A stretch of 64,000 bases of DNA from Heliocidaris erythrogramma (taxonomy: Eukaryota > Echinodermata > Echinoidea > Camarodonta > Echinometridae), in the NCBI GenBank assembly GCA_025617745.1, contig CM046854.1:64251606-64315605 (forward strand), read 5' to 3'. Positions within the stretch are counted from its first letter, which is position 1. Every line of letters begins with the position of its first letter. This document shows, one piece after another, positions 35,083-44,728 of this stretch. A model generated the notes under the pieces. It did no database searches. It saw only the letters and a list, made by a program, of their open reading frames with translations, and was not told where the DNA came from. A program made the translations under genes and the position numbers.

Positions 35083-38000
35083 GGCTTTCACACCGGGATT
35101 TGCGTAGAGTTGGGTAGATTTGCGTAGGGAGTACGCCAAAATTCGCTGCGTGCTCATGAAAAAACAAATGATGGATCGGCGTAGTCCCTGCGTAGGGTAG
35201 CGTAGGGTTGCGTAACTTGTCCACGTACACTTACGTAGGTCAGGCGTTAAGTCTGCGTAGTGTTGCTTACGGTTGCGTACGGATTCTGTGCGCAAGCGAA
35301 GATGAAAAAAAAATTAGGCCTATAGCATTTCCCGCCTTATGAACTTCTTAAGCAACTCTTGCCTGCTGTCCGGAACACTGTACTGCTGTGAAGTAGAATC
35401 AAAAGATAATGAGTTGTTTAAGTCCATTCCAAAAAGCTCTTATCCTTCGGCATTTGGAAGCCCTAGAAACACTAATGGTACAATGAGTCATATTCATTCT
35501 TATTGCTAGAAAATTTCACTTGATGCTATTTTGTAATTGTCTTCATCAGAAATATGTCATTTTTTTTTGCCCTGATTTGCAAAATATGTTTGATGGTTTG
35601 TTTCTTTGCCCAAAAATGTACGATGACATAATGCTTTTCAAAATGTATGAATGATTTCATATCATTTATAATCAATAATAGATAATGAGTATTTTATTTT
35701 TTCATAAGAGACACTGTACATTCGATTGCTATACTATATTACATGCAATCATTGTGTAATCTTTGAATAAGTATACTACCCTATAATATGTTTTGTAAAT
35801 ATGTATATAACAATTCTGTTTCTATACTGAGCTAAAGTACTCTTTATACTTCTTGTATGTACTTTCAAAACTATACAATGCCATTTCAAAATAACTCATA
35901 TATAAATGGTTATTTTTCAACAGATTTTAGAAAATATCACCGTCTATACATTAGGAATTAAGATGATAGGAACGTGCAACAATTTCAACATTTTCGTAAA
36001 AACAAATGTTGATTACAAGGATACCATATTCTTTGTATTTACATGTATATATATATTCATGTATGTTCTTATTTATTTTTTTGTTATGAGTTTATTTTCA
36101 TGATTTTGTTGGCTATTATTGTTACTTACTATTGCTATCAGGGCCTCATGGAAGACCACCAATATTGGTGATAATGAGTCACCCTGTATAAATATCAGAA
36201 ATAAATAAATAAATAAATGGCAGAGCACGAACGATTTAATATCAAATGGGAGGAATCTGTTCAAACTAGCAGTCAAGTGATGAACAACAGTAGGATCCAG
36301 CATGAGTATGAGAACATCCAGCATGAGAACTGTAAATACAAAGAATATGGTATCCTCGTAATCAACATTGGTTTTTACGAAAATGTTGAAATTGTTGCAC
36401 ATTCCTATCATCTTAATTCCTAATGTATAGACGGTGATATTTTCTAAAATCTGTTGAAAAATAACCATTTATATATGAGTTATTTTGAAATGGCATTGTA
36501 TAGTTTTGAAAGTACATACAAGAAGTATGAAGACTACTTTAGCTCAGTATAGAAACAGAATTGTTATATATATATTTACAAAACATATTATAGGGTAGTA
36601 TACTTATCCAAAGATTACACAATGATTGCATGTAATATAGTATAGCATAGCATAGTATAGTACAGCCAATCGGCAGGTCCCCCAAAAGCGGGCTATTTTA
36701 TTTCCAGTTCTGCCTGACTATGAATACATAATGAGCAAGAACAGCCAGGAACATCTCATTTGCTAACTATTGAATAGACTACTTATCATTCACCAATTGT
36801 CATGAGTCATACATCAAATAAAAGAAGAGGGATCAGAGATTTGTGACATGCTTTTATTGTGTTCAAAATAAAAGACGAAATTGGTAAAAAAAATGGTGTT
36901 TCTTTTATGACCAAAAATGGAAATGAAATGAAATATAAATCTGGCCAAAACTACCATAGTTTTATTGCGAGCCAGGGCAAATTTGACATGAGCGTAAAGG
37001 GCATTTTCTGTACTTTCCAAAGATTGAAATAACATTAATGTGCACTTCATGACAGGGTCAGGATCCAGCAATATGTAACCAATGTACACATTTTGTCTTT
37101 AAAAAAGTCAATTCCAGCATTCCGATTGGTTACTACCACGCAAGATGTTTTCTCACAGCCAGGCAACAGCTATGCGCATGTTTGCGCAAGGATGAAGCAA
37201 CAGGTTGCGCATTGTTTCATTCAACGCGCACTTGGTTACAGATGGCTCGCTTGCCAATCACAGGGCTAAGATTCTATGGTCTTGACCATGGTCTTGACAA
37301 CGGATAATCTGCGGCTGAATATTGCTGGATCCTGACTCTTGATGGCGGCTCATATACTTTTTATATGTCTTTTAACAACTTGAAATCTTGTGAAAAAAGG
37401 CTTTTGTATGACTATTTCATCAGTTATTTTAAACAACTTATTTCTAAAATTCTGACTGAAACAAAATATCCCTGTGTTGGTAAACTATTCATTTATTTTT
37501 GCAGAAAGTCTAATGAGCACAGCATTAATATTTATTGAAGAACATAACTTTAAAGATGACCATGCGATACAGCCGACTGGGTGCAAGGAGAGAGTCCATT
37601 TCGGGCACTGGAAATAAAATGCGCGATTTTTGCTCATTTGCATACGACCTGCGGTCTGACTGAGTATATTATAGCAATGAAGAAATTCCTTGCAATGCTT
37701 TAGCGCCTATCATGGCAGCTCGGCTAAAGCCGGGTAATAATGTGATACTTTGTATTAGGCGCAGTAGAGTATATTCATATAGTAGCTGCGCTATATAAAT
37801 GGAACATATTATTATTATTATTACAGTGTCTCTTATGAAACAATAAAATACACATTATCTATTATTGATTATAAATGATATGAAATCATTCATACATTTT
37901 GAAAAAGCATTATATCATCGTACATTTTTGGGCAAAGAAACAAACCATCAAACATATTTTGCAAATCAGGGCAAAAAAAAATGACATATTTCTGATGAAG

Positions 38001-38463
38001 ACAATTACAAAATAGCATCAAGTGAAATTTTCTAGCAATAAGAATGAATATGACTCATTGTACCATTAGTGTTTCTAGGGCTTCCAAATGCCGAAGGATA
38101 AGAGCTTTTTGGAATGGACTTAAACAACTCATTATCTTTTGATTCTACTTCACAGCAGTACAGTGTTCCGGACAGCAGGCAAGAGTTGCTTGAGAAGTTC
38201 ATAAGGCGGGAAATAAGGCGGGAAATGCTATAGGCCTAATGCTTTTTTTTCATCTTCGCTTGCGCACAGAATCCGTACGCAACCGTAAGCAACACTACGC
38301 AGACTTAACGCCTGACCTACGTAAGTGTACGTGGACAAGTTACGCAACCCTACGCAGGGACTACGCCGATCCATCATTTGTTTTTTCATGAGTACGCAGC
38401 GAATTTTGGCGTACTCCCTACGCAAATCTACGCAACTCTACGCAAATCCCGGTGTGAAAGCCC
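35083..38463. mobile_element. Long inverted-repeat (fold-back) element, split
   Basis: The left arm (35083 to about 36043) matches the reverse complement of 36331-36650 plus 37826-38463. Both ends read GGCTTTCACACCGGGATTTG. The arms contain clustered TGCGTAG motifs near the tips. The centre (36044-36330) carries a LINE-like tail (CACCCTGTATAAATA then AAATn). No transposase was found, so it is non-autonomous. The insertion at 36650-37826 is younger than the arm duplication. Confidence 0.82.
36650..37826 (+). mobile_element. Retroelement or composite insert in fold-back arm
   Basis: About 1.18 kb that interrupts the right arm of the inverted-repeat element at 35083-38463. It ends with GCGCTATATAAATGGAAC and an (ATT)n tail like the SINE/LINE ends elsewhere in the window. 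Inside it, 37060-37338 is bounded by inverted GTCAGGATCCAGCAATAT-like ends, suggesting a smaller nested MITE. No coding region was recognised. Confidence 0.6.
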
Positions 38464-39088
38464 CTTTACGCGGAGAACAAATTTGCAAGGCGCGACACAC
38501 TAAGTTATTAATCAAACCAGTTTTATACGATGTAGCACTGTACGAATCCCATCGCGTGTACTTATTAGTAGAAAATAGTATTGGGGGGGGGGGATTCTCC
38601 AAACAAAATCATACCCCATGTTTAGGGATTTTAGGAAAGTAACCCCCCCCCCCCCCCCCCCCCCCACTTATCCTGCAACAGCTAGTTTTCATGTGAATGG
38701 GAGGGGTGAGGTCGTCCTGATGTGACGAGTGTATAAATACTTCTTGCTTGGATCTTACACAAAGTAAATTATATCACGGTATCTCTCCTGTTTTTATCAC
38801 GAGTGTTATTTTCCCCATCAAAAAACAGGAGGAAATAAATGAATATCGGATAGTTCGGTCCCAAGCAATAGCTCTTTCATGAATGTATGTCAGTCTTGGT
38901 ATTCTAAGTTTAGGATTAATTTAAAGACCAATACAAATCAAATTCAAAGGTTTACTGTTACACTTTTACAATATTTCACGTCAAAAGACTTTTTATGACT
39001 GTAATTAAGCCTCATACCACTACAGTGTTAGTAAATATTTGTTTTCTAAATGTTTGCCCCTACCAGATTGTGTGCTAAATGGGCATAC
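38464..39088. other. Intron next to exon 7; G and C runs
   Basis: A G-run at about 38583-38591 and a long C-run at 38643-38665. TAGTTCGGTCCCAAGCA at about 38853 matches the other LRR modules, so the module sequence extends to here. Confidence 0.65.
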
Positions 39089-39292
39089 CTTGATCAGCGA
39101 AGCCCTTTCTTTCATTAATGTGTAGAAGTCATCATGTAGACGCGTGTTCTTCAATGTTAAATCATTCAGATGAAGCATTGAACAAAGTGCTTCTGCTAAG
39201 TCACGTGATGATGAGGATGACAGCTCAATTTCAGTTTCATGCCCATAATCACACTCCAAACAATACACATTCTGGAGACAGAGTGAGACGAC
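39089..39292 (-). CDS. NLR exon 7: LRR cassette
   Basis: A 204 nt exon (68 codons), acceptor ACTGTGCAG and donor GTATGC, phase 0-0. It encodes VVSLCLQNVYCLECDYG, HETEIELSSSSSRDLAEALC, and SMLHLNDLTLKNTRLHDDFY, ending KERASLIK. Its first codon lies 1058 bp from that of the exon at 40141 (module period about 1.05 kb). It is the last cassette before a 12.6 kb intron filled with transposable elements. Confidence 0.87.
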
Positions 39293-40140
39293 CTGCACAG
39301 TAAACGATTCGTAAGAAAAACACACAAAAATCAATGTAATGTTATTTTTTTCAAACATATTTAGTATAATTTGCCTTTAGGCAATTTACACGGCGCCACG
39401 TAGTTACCATTGAAGCACATTTTGGATTATGCATTTTAGTTTCCATATACATATCCACACAGCGAGGGAGAGTATAATCGTTCTATGAACTATTACGGGC
39501 TTACAGACCTAATTATATGTTGGTTATTACGAATAAGTACCTTCTTGGTGATATAAACACTTTCTGATAGCTGTCATCCCTCATACCCAAGTACCCAAGG
39601 CCATTTGCTTCAGTAGTCTGCGACTAAACATGGTACAATAAACCCTCAGACTATATACCCAGGTTAGAAAATATCAACTTCCTCTCCTCTCCCCCGACAA
39701 TTAACTGCTAATTTAGTTACCCTGTAAGCATGGTAAGTAAAAGTTGAATCTTTTATTGATAATAGATGGGCGGGAGTTAAATTGATTCATTTATGATGCT
39801 CCGAATTCAATCAGAAGCGGAGTTATCCTCATAGTATATTATTTTCTTCCCAAACATTAGCTTATTCGTGAATACATGGACCAATAAACCATTTAGCTGA
39901 CAAAATATTGCGTACTGGTCTGCGTAGCGTTGCTCCATACAAAGGCCCTTACATCTTCTAGGCGTCTCGGGGTCATCCCCAAAAACCGACAGGCCAAGAG
40001 ACAGACGGCTCGTGAAACCGGTAATACAAAGAAACATAATTCACGTAATAATTAATGGCTTGTTATCACTGTACTTAGACCTCGATCAAACCATAATTAT
40101 GGTTGCAGTGTTGCAAAATGGTTATAATAAATGGGCTTAC
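39293..40140. other. LRR module A intron between exons 6 and 7
   Basis: Homologous to 40,351-41,178 and to 43,396-44,150: CTACATACCCAGGTTA-like, ATATCAACTTCCTCTCCTC and GACCGACAGG words occur in the same order. Confidence 0.75.
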
Positions 40141-40350
40141 CTTGATAAGCGATGCCTTTTCTTTCATTACTGTGTAGAAGACATCATGTACAAGTGTGTT
40201 CTTCATTGTTAAAGCATTCAGATGATGCATTGAACAAAGTGCTTCTGCTAGGTCACGTGATGGTGTGAAGGGCAACTCAACCCGACTTTCATACTTAGGC
40301 ATACAATGATACACAACACGAAACATATCTTCAAGACAGAGTTTGACGAC
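40141..40350 (-). CDS. NLR exon 6: LRR cassette
   Basis: A 210 nt exon (70 codons), acceptor ACTGTACAG and donor GTAAGC, phase 0-0. It encodes VVKLCLEDMFRVVYHC, a variable linker (MPKYESR), then VELPFTPSRDLAEALCSM and HHLNALTMKNTLVHDVFY, ending EKASLIK. The SSSS run found in the other cassettes is FTPS here. The flanking intron closely resembles that of the exon at 43171, including a GAAGAA run, a later ACAATTACC-like stretch and a GACCGACAG motif. This supports tandem duplication of exon plus intron. Confidence 0.88.
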
Positions 40351-41178
40351 CTGTACAGTAATAAGTTCAGAAGAAGAAGAAGAAACATCAATTTAATTTC
40401 TGCTAATAGGATGTAGACTTCAGATTTGTAATAAATAAGCCGTATCTTGAATCATGATTCGAGTGATAGACACAATGAGAAAAGTTATGTGTACGACCGA
40501 AGATTACATGTTTTCAGACAGTAATTCCTCTTTACTCGTGTATGTTTGGGCAGCTGCCTCTTTGACCATCCTCTAACAATTACCTTTTCTGAGAGATTAA
40601 AATATTCTGGTACCTGCTATCCCTCATAAGTACCCTTGACAATTCGGCTCAGTAGCCTACAACTAATAAACTCTCAGACTACATACCCAGGTTACAAAAT
40701 ATCAACTTCCTCTCCTCACTCCCGACAATCAAATGCTAATTTAGTTACCCTTTGAGTAAAAGTCGGGTCTTTTTATGGATGATTAATGTGCAGAAGTTAA
40801 AAGGATGCAATGATAATGCACCATCTTTAATCACTATTGGAGTTTTCCCCATAGTATATGAGATAATAGATAATAATTGGAAAGTTTAATCCCAAGCATT
40901 AGCTTATTTGTTAATACATGTTTGTCTATAATCATATTCTATTTTAGGGACCAATAAACCATTTAGCTGACAGAACATGTAGCGTTACCTCATACATACA
41001 TGTTCTAGGCCTCTCGGGTTCATCCCAATAGACCGACAGCCCCGAAGACAGACGGCACACGAGACCGGCAAAACAAAGAAATACTTTTACAATGTGCACG
41101 TAAAAGTTCATGGCTTGATATTACTGTATTCAGACCTCATGACATATGATTGCAATGTTGTAAAAATGATTCAACAGA
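40351..41178. other. LRR module A intron with Tc1 target site
   Basis: Second copy of the module A intron, ending at the TA where the Tc1-like element inserted. Confidence 0.75.
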
Positions 41179-41180
41179 TA

Positions 41181-43117
41181 AACTCCTCAAAAAAAGTTTG
41201 GAAATCTGACTTTGATCGATCATTTCTCCCGAGTCTTAGTGAATATTGATGTTCGATTGATACCACTGAAAATATCATTTAATTCTCTTTAAAATGATAC
41301 CCTACATGATATGATTATGGTTCACATGGAGGTGCAGTGCCTTGAAATTTGGGGCAAGGTCAAAATTCAAAAGTTGCAAAAATGACACAATATTGAAAGT
41401 CACTGTTCTTTTTTACCGTGTTGATGAGTGAGTTTCCCAGTTGTTTCTTTTGTTTTCATGCATCTTACCATCAACATTAACATGGAATCAAACAAACCTC
41501 TGCACAAACAAACCTCTGCACAAACAAACACATAACAAACAAACAAACATGCATGCATGGGTATTTCAAAACACGACTCAAACCATGTTATCTCACAGAA
41601 CCATCACTACATAAACCACAACAAAACATCAAAAATGAAGAGGCAGGGGCTTGATTTAATGGATTTTCATCTTTATTGTAACATACAGAGAGATCTTTGA
41701 TTTCATCAATTAACATGATCAAGGCTCAGTAACGGGTGGACGACCCAAGTGCTTGCACCACCGCCTGGCACCGCCTCCTCATGCTGCTGATGAGCTTCGT
41801 GATTCGTTGCTGTGGAACGGCATTCCATTCTTCAATCAGAATCTGACGCAGTCCTGCCAGTGTCGTTTCATTGGTGACTCTCTTCCGTACAGACTGGCCG
41901 AGTTGATCCCAGAGATGCTCGATGGAGTTTAGGTCTGGGCTGCATGCAGGCCACTCCATTCTCGTGATATCCTCTCTCTCGAGAAAATTGCGGACCAGTC
42001 TCGCTCTGTGGGGTCTCGCGTTGTCGTCTTGCAGGATTGCGTCGTTCCCCATATTCCTTAAATACGGGACAGCTGTTGGTTGGAGGATCTCGTCTCTATA
42101 CCTCTGAGCAGTGAGGTTTCCGTCAATGACAAGCTCAGTTTTTCCTGCAGTCGAGATGCCTCCCCACACCATCACGCTTCCTCCACCGAATGGTGTAACG
42201 CGGTCGATGCAGCTATCGTCGAAACGTTCACCCCGCCTACGCCACACCTTCACTCGCCCATCAACTTTCCGCAGGCAGAAACGCGACTCGTCGCTGAACA
42301 TCACCATCTGCCACTCGCGCCTGTTCCAGCGGAGATGATCGCGGCACCAACGAAGGCGCTCCTGCTTCTGTCGAACAGTCATTGCTGGCTTCTTTGCCGT
42401 CTTTCGTGCTTGGAGATTGGCAGCATGGAGGCGGTTTCTCACTGTTTGATCAGATACCCTGGTGTTGAACCTCCTAACAACGCTTCCTTGAATACTCTGT
42501 GACGATCGTCTACGATTCTGTAAAGCAAGTACCCTGATATAACGGTCTTGCTGTTCCGTCGTGATCTTCGGACGTCCACTCCTGGGCCGATCCTTGACAT
42601 CACCCGTTGCTCGGAATTTCTGTTTCCATTTAGTGATGGTCCCAGGGCTTACACCAAGTCTCTCTGCTACATCTTTTTGAAGCATCCCAGCTTCGATTTG
42701 CCCAATGGCGCGGGCCTTTTGAACATTACTTACACGTGGCATAATGAAAAACCAACCTAACAGACTGAGCCATTAAATTAACACTGCCTGACATGGCACC
42801 ACCAAAAGCTTGAATGTGAAATTCAAACTTCTATTGAATTTGACATTCATGGTTGACCAGTTGATAATAAAAGACATCACTCCGGACAAAAGAATCATGT
42901 TCTTTATTGACCCTTCATGACCATTTCTGCTCGTTTTGCAGCTTTTCGGTTCAGACCTTATCCAACACTTTTGAATGGCATGATCATAACAAGCATGGTA
43001 TCATTTTAAAGAGAATTAAATTATCTTTTGAATTATATCAAACATGCAATGGGTTATATTGGGAGATGCGAGAAATTAGTGGCCAAAGTCAGATTTCCAA
43101 ACTTTTTTTGAGGAGTT
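41181..43117 (-). mobile_element. Tc1-like DNA transposon, apparently complete
   Basis: A 1937 bp element flanked by TA at 41179-41180 and 43118-43119, the expected Tc1/mariner target duplication. Its ends are 34 bp perfect inverted repeats (AACTCCTCAAAAAAAGTTTG and 14 more bases). Weaker inverted similarity continues to about 150 bp, including a second well-matched block with TTAATTCTCTTTAAAATGAT. It carries one uninterrupted transposase. It sits inside an intron of the NLR gene between LRR exons. Removing it restores the 1.09 kb module period, so it inserted after the module duplication or in one copy only. Confidence 0.93.
41726..42742 (-). CDS. Tc1-like transposase, DD34E
   Basis: A 338-residue ORF with an ATG start and no internal stops, the usual Tc1 transposase length. 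The N terminus has a helix-turn-helix region (KDVAERLGVSPGTITKWKQK), then a GRPR-like linker (RPRSGRPK) and a second DNA-binding domain. The catalytic triad is visible: D in MFSDESRF, D in QDDNARPHRA, and E in PDLNSIEHLW. Exactly 34 residues separate the second D from the E. The protein would cut and paste the element by binding its terminal inverted repeats. The intact frame suggests recent activity; expression is unknown. Confidence 0.95.
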   Translation of the reverse strand: MPRVSNVQKARAIGQIEAGMLQKDVAERLGVSPGTITKWKQKFRATGDVKDRPRSGRPKITTEQQDRYIRVLALQNRRRSSQSIQGSVVRRFNTRVSDQTVRNRLHAANLQARKTAKKPAMTVRQKQERLRWCRDHLRWNRREWQMVMFSDESRFCLRKVDGRVKVWRRRGERFDDSCIDRVTPFGGGSVMVWGGISTAGKTELVIDGNLTAQRYRDEILQPTAVPYLRNMGNDAILQDDNARPHRARLVRNFLEREDITRMEWPACSPDLNSIEHLWDQLGQSVRKRVTNETTLAGLRQILIEEWNAVPQQRITKLISSMRRRCQAVVQALGSSTRY

Positions 43118-43170
43118 TATATTCTAAATATTCGCCCCTATATACGCATGCGTTTAATAAATGGGCGTAC

Positions 43171-43395
43171 CTTGATAAGGGATGCCTTTTCCTTCATTAC
43201 TGTGTAGAAGACATCATGTAGACGTGTGTTCTTCAATGTTAGAGTATTAAGATGAAGCATTGAACAAAGTGCTTCTGCTAAGTCACGTGATGAAGAGGAG
43301 GTCAACTCAACCCGATGTTCACATAGTTCACGCGCACTTTCATCATTCGCATTATCCACAACACGGTGCACATCTTCAAGAAAGATTTTGAAGAC
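43171..43395 (-). CDS. NLR exon 5: LRR cassette
   Basis: A 225 nt exon (75 codons) starting GTC after the acceptor TTTGTACAG and ending AAG before the donor GTACGC, phase 0 on both sides. It encodes VFKIFLEDVHRVVDN, a variable segment, then VELTSSSSRDLAEALCSM and LHLNTLTLKNTRLHDVFY, ending MKEKASLIK. This is roughly two LRR units. It is the right-hand copy of the 1.05-1.09 kb exon-plus-intron module shared with the exons at 40141 and 39089. A Tc1-like element sits 52 bp beyond its donor. A GAA-rich run lies in the upstream intron. Confidence 0.88.
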
Positions 43396-44153
43396 CTGTA
43401 CAAATTCAGGAGACGTAGAAGAAGAAGAAGAAGAAGAAGAAGAAGAAGAAGAAGAAGAAGAAGAAGGAGGAGGAGGGGGAGGAGGAGGAAAAACGTCAAT
43501 TTAATTTTGCTAAATGGATGTAGACTTCAGACATGTAATCTTTAAGCCGTACTTTGAATCATGATTCGTCATTCGAGTCATAAACACAATGAGGAAAATA
43601 ATATTTACGACCTAAGACGATTCAGATTTTCAGAAGTTCATTCCTTTTTAATATTTTATATTTACACAACTACCTCTTAGACCAACACCCTAGAGAGATT
43701 ATCCCATTCTGGTAGCTGTCACCAGTCATAAGTATCCCTGAACATTTCGACCATTAGCCTACAACTAAACCCTCAAATCCTCGGAAGCTATGATCTATCT
43801 ATCCCACCAAGTTCACCAACCCGATAACTACGGACTCGACATTTATTTACACTGGGGGGGGGGGGGGGGGGGGGGGGGATAAAAGTCAGGTCTTTTTAAA
43901 AGGGACATTTGTCCGGGAGTTCATTTGTAATGATCCGTTTTTAATCACTACTGGATTATTATGATTATGTTCAATTAAATCCTCCTAGCCAACCAAACTT
44001 TTCCTTGAATGTTGAATGTGTAATTCTTTAAAAAAATGTATTTATTCAATTATTAGTCCTGAAACATGAAATGCTATTGATATTGATTTCAATACCATGA
44101 TTTATTTATTACAAGAAAAAATCCAATTATTCCAAATACAAAGTCAGAAATAC
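43396..44153. other. LRR module A intron with GAA and G runs
   Basis: A (GAA)n tract at about 43407-43467 and a G-run at about 43854-43878. The rest matches the other module A introns (GGATGTAGACTTCAGA, GAATCATGATTCG). Confidence 0.8.
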
Positions 44154-44309
44154 CTTAATATTTGGACTTTCCTTTGCAAGATTCTTGTAAAAGTCATCGT
44201 TCATGTCGTATGAGATTGTAACTGCATGGAGAGATGGTGATGATCTAAGAATTCTTCCTACATCCTGAGTAAAAGTTGGACCACCCTTTCTACGAATGAT
44301 AAGGTTAAC
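44154..44309 (-). CDS. NLR exon 4: first LRR exon
   Basis: A 156 nt exon (52 codons), acceptor TTGTTTTAG and donor GTATTT, phase 0 at both ends. It encodes VNLIIRRKGGPTFTQD, then ILRSSPSLHAVTISYDMN and DDFYKNLAKESPNIK. It is shorter and more diverged than the six downstream LRR exons but keeps the shared skeleton: a beta-strand start, a helix, LHAVTI, and a final DDFY helix ending in IK. It directly continues the VDV end of the NACHT exon. LRRs in NLRs form the ligand-sensing or autoinhibitory solenoid. It was not located by a long ORF but by frame, homology to the other cassettes and splice sites. Confidence 0.82.
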
Positions 44310-44728
44310 CTAAAACAAAGTAGAATCATAAAAACAAACAGCGAATTAATGATTTGAGTGGAAGCAAATACATCACAGTATCAAGAGAGTCATATTTTAA
44401 CAAAAATCGAGCAAAGAAAGAAAAAAAACAATGTTTAAAAGATCATCAATATAGGAATCTAACATAGTTATTTCAGTCATCGTGTGTCGTAGGTATAGGT
44501 CGCTTATGCGTGCAATACCTCAATAATCCTTTCCTCGCTTATTGATTTAAACATGTTATATATATTCCTTAAAAACTCTGGCTAAAGTTTTACTAAAAGT
44601 ATAGTTTGAATCAAAAGATCTTTAATATTAAAAATGAATTCTGTAATAAAAGATCATGTAAAATCCATTTCGACCGCTCCTCTCCGAGTATGGTACGCGG
44701 GCAAAAGAGTGTTCCTACTGCAACTTAC
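44310..44728. other. NLR intron between NACHT and first LRR exon
   Basis: A 419 bp AT-rich intron with canonical donor GTAAGT and acceptor TTTTAG. No other feature. Confidence 0.8.
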
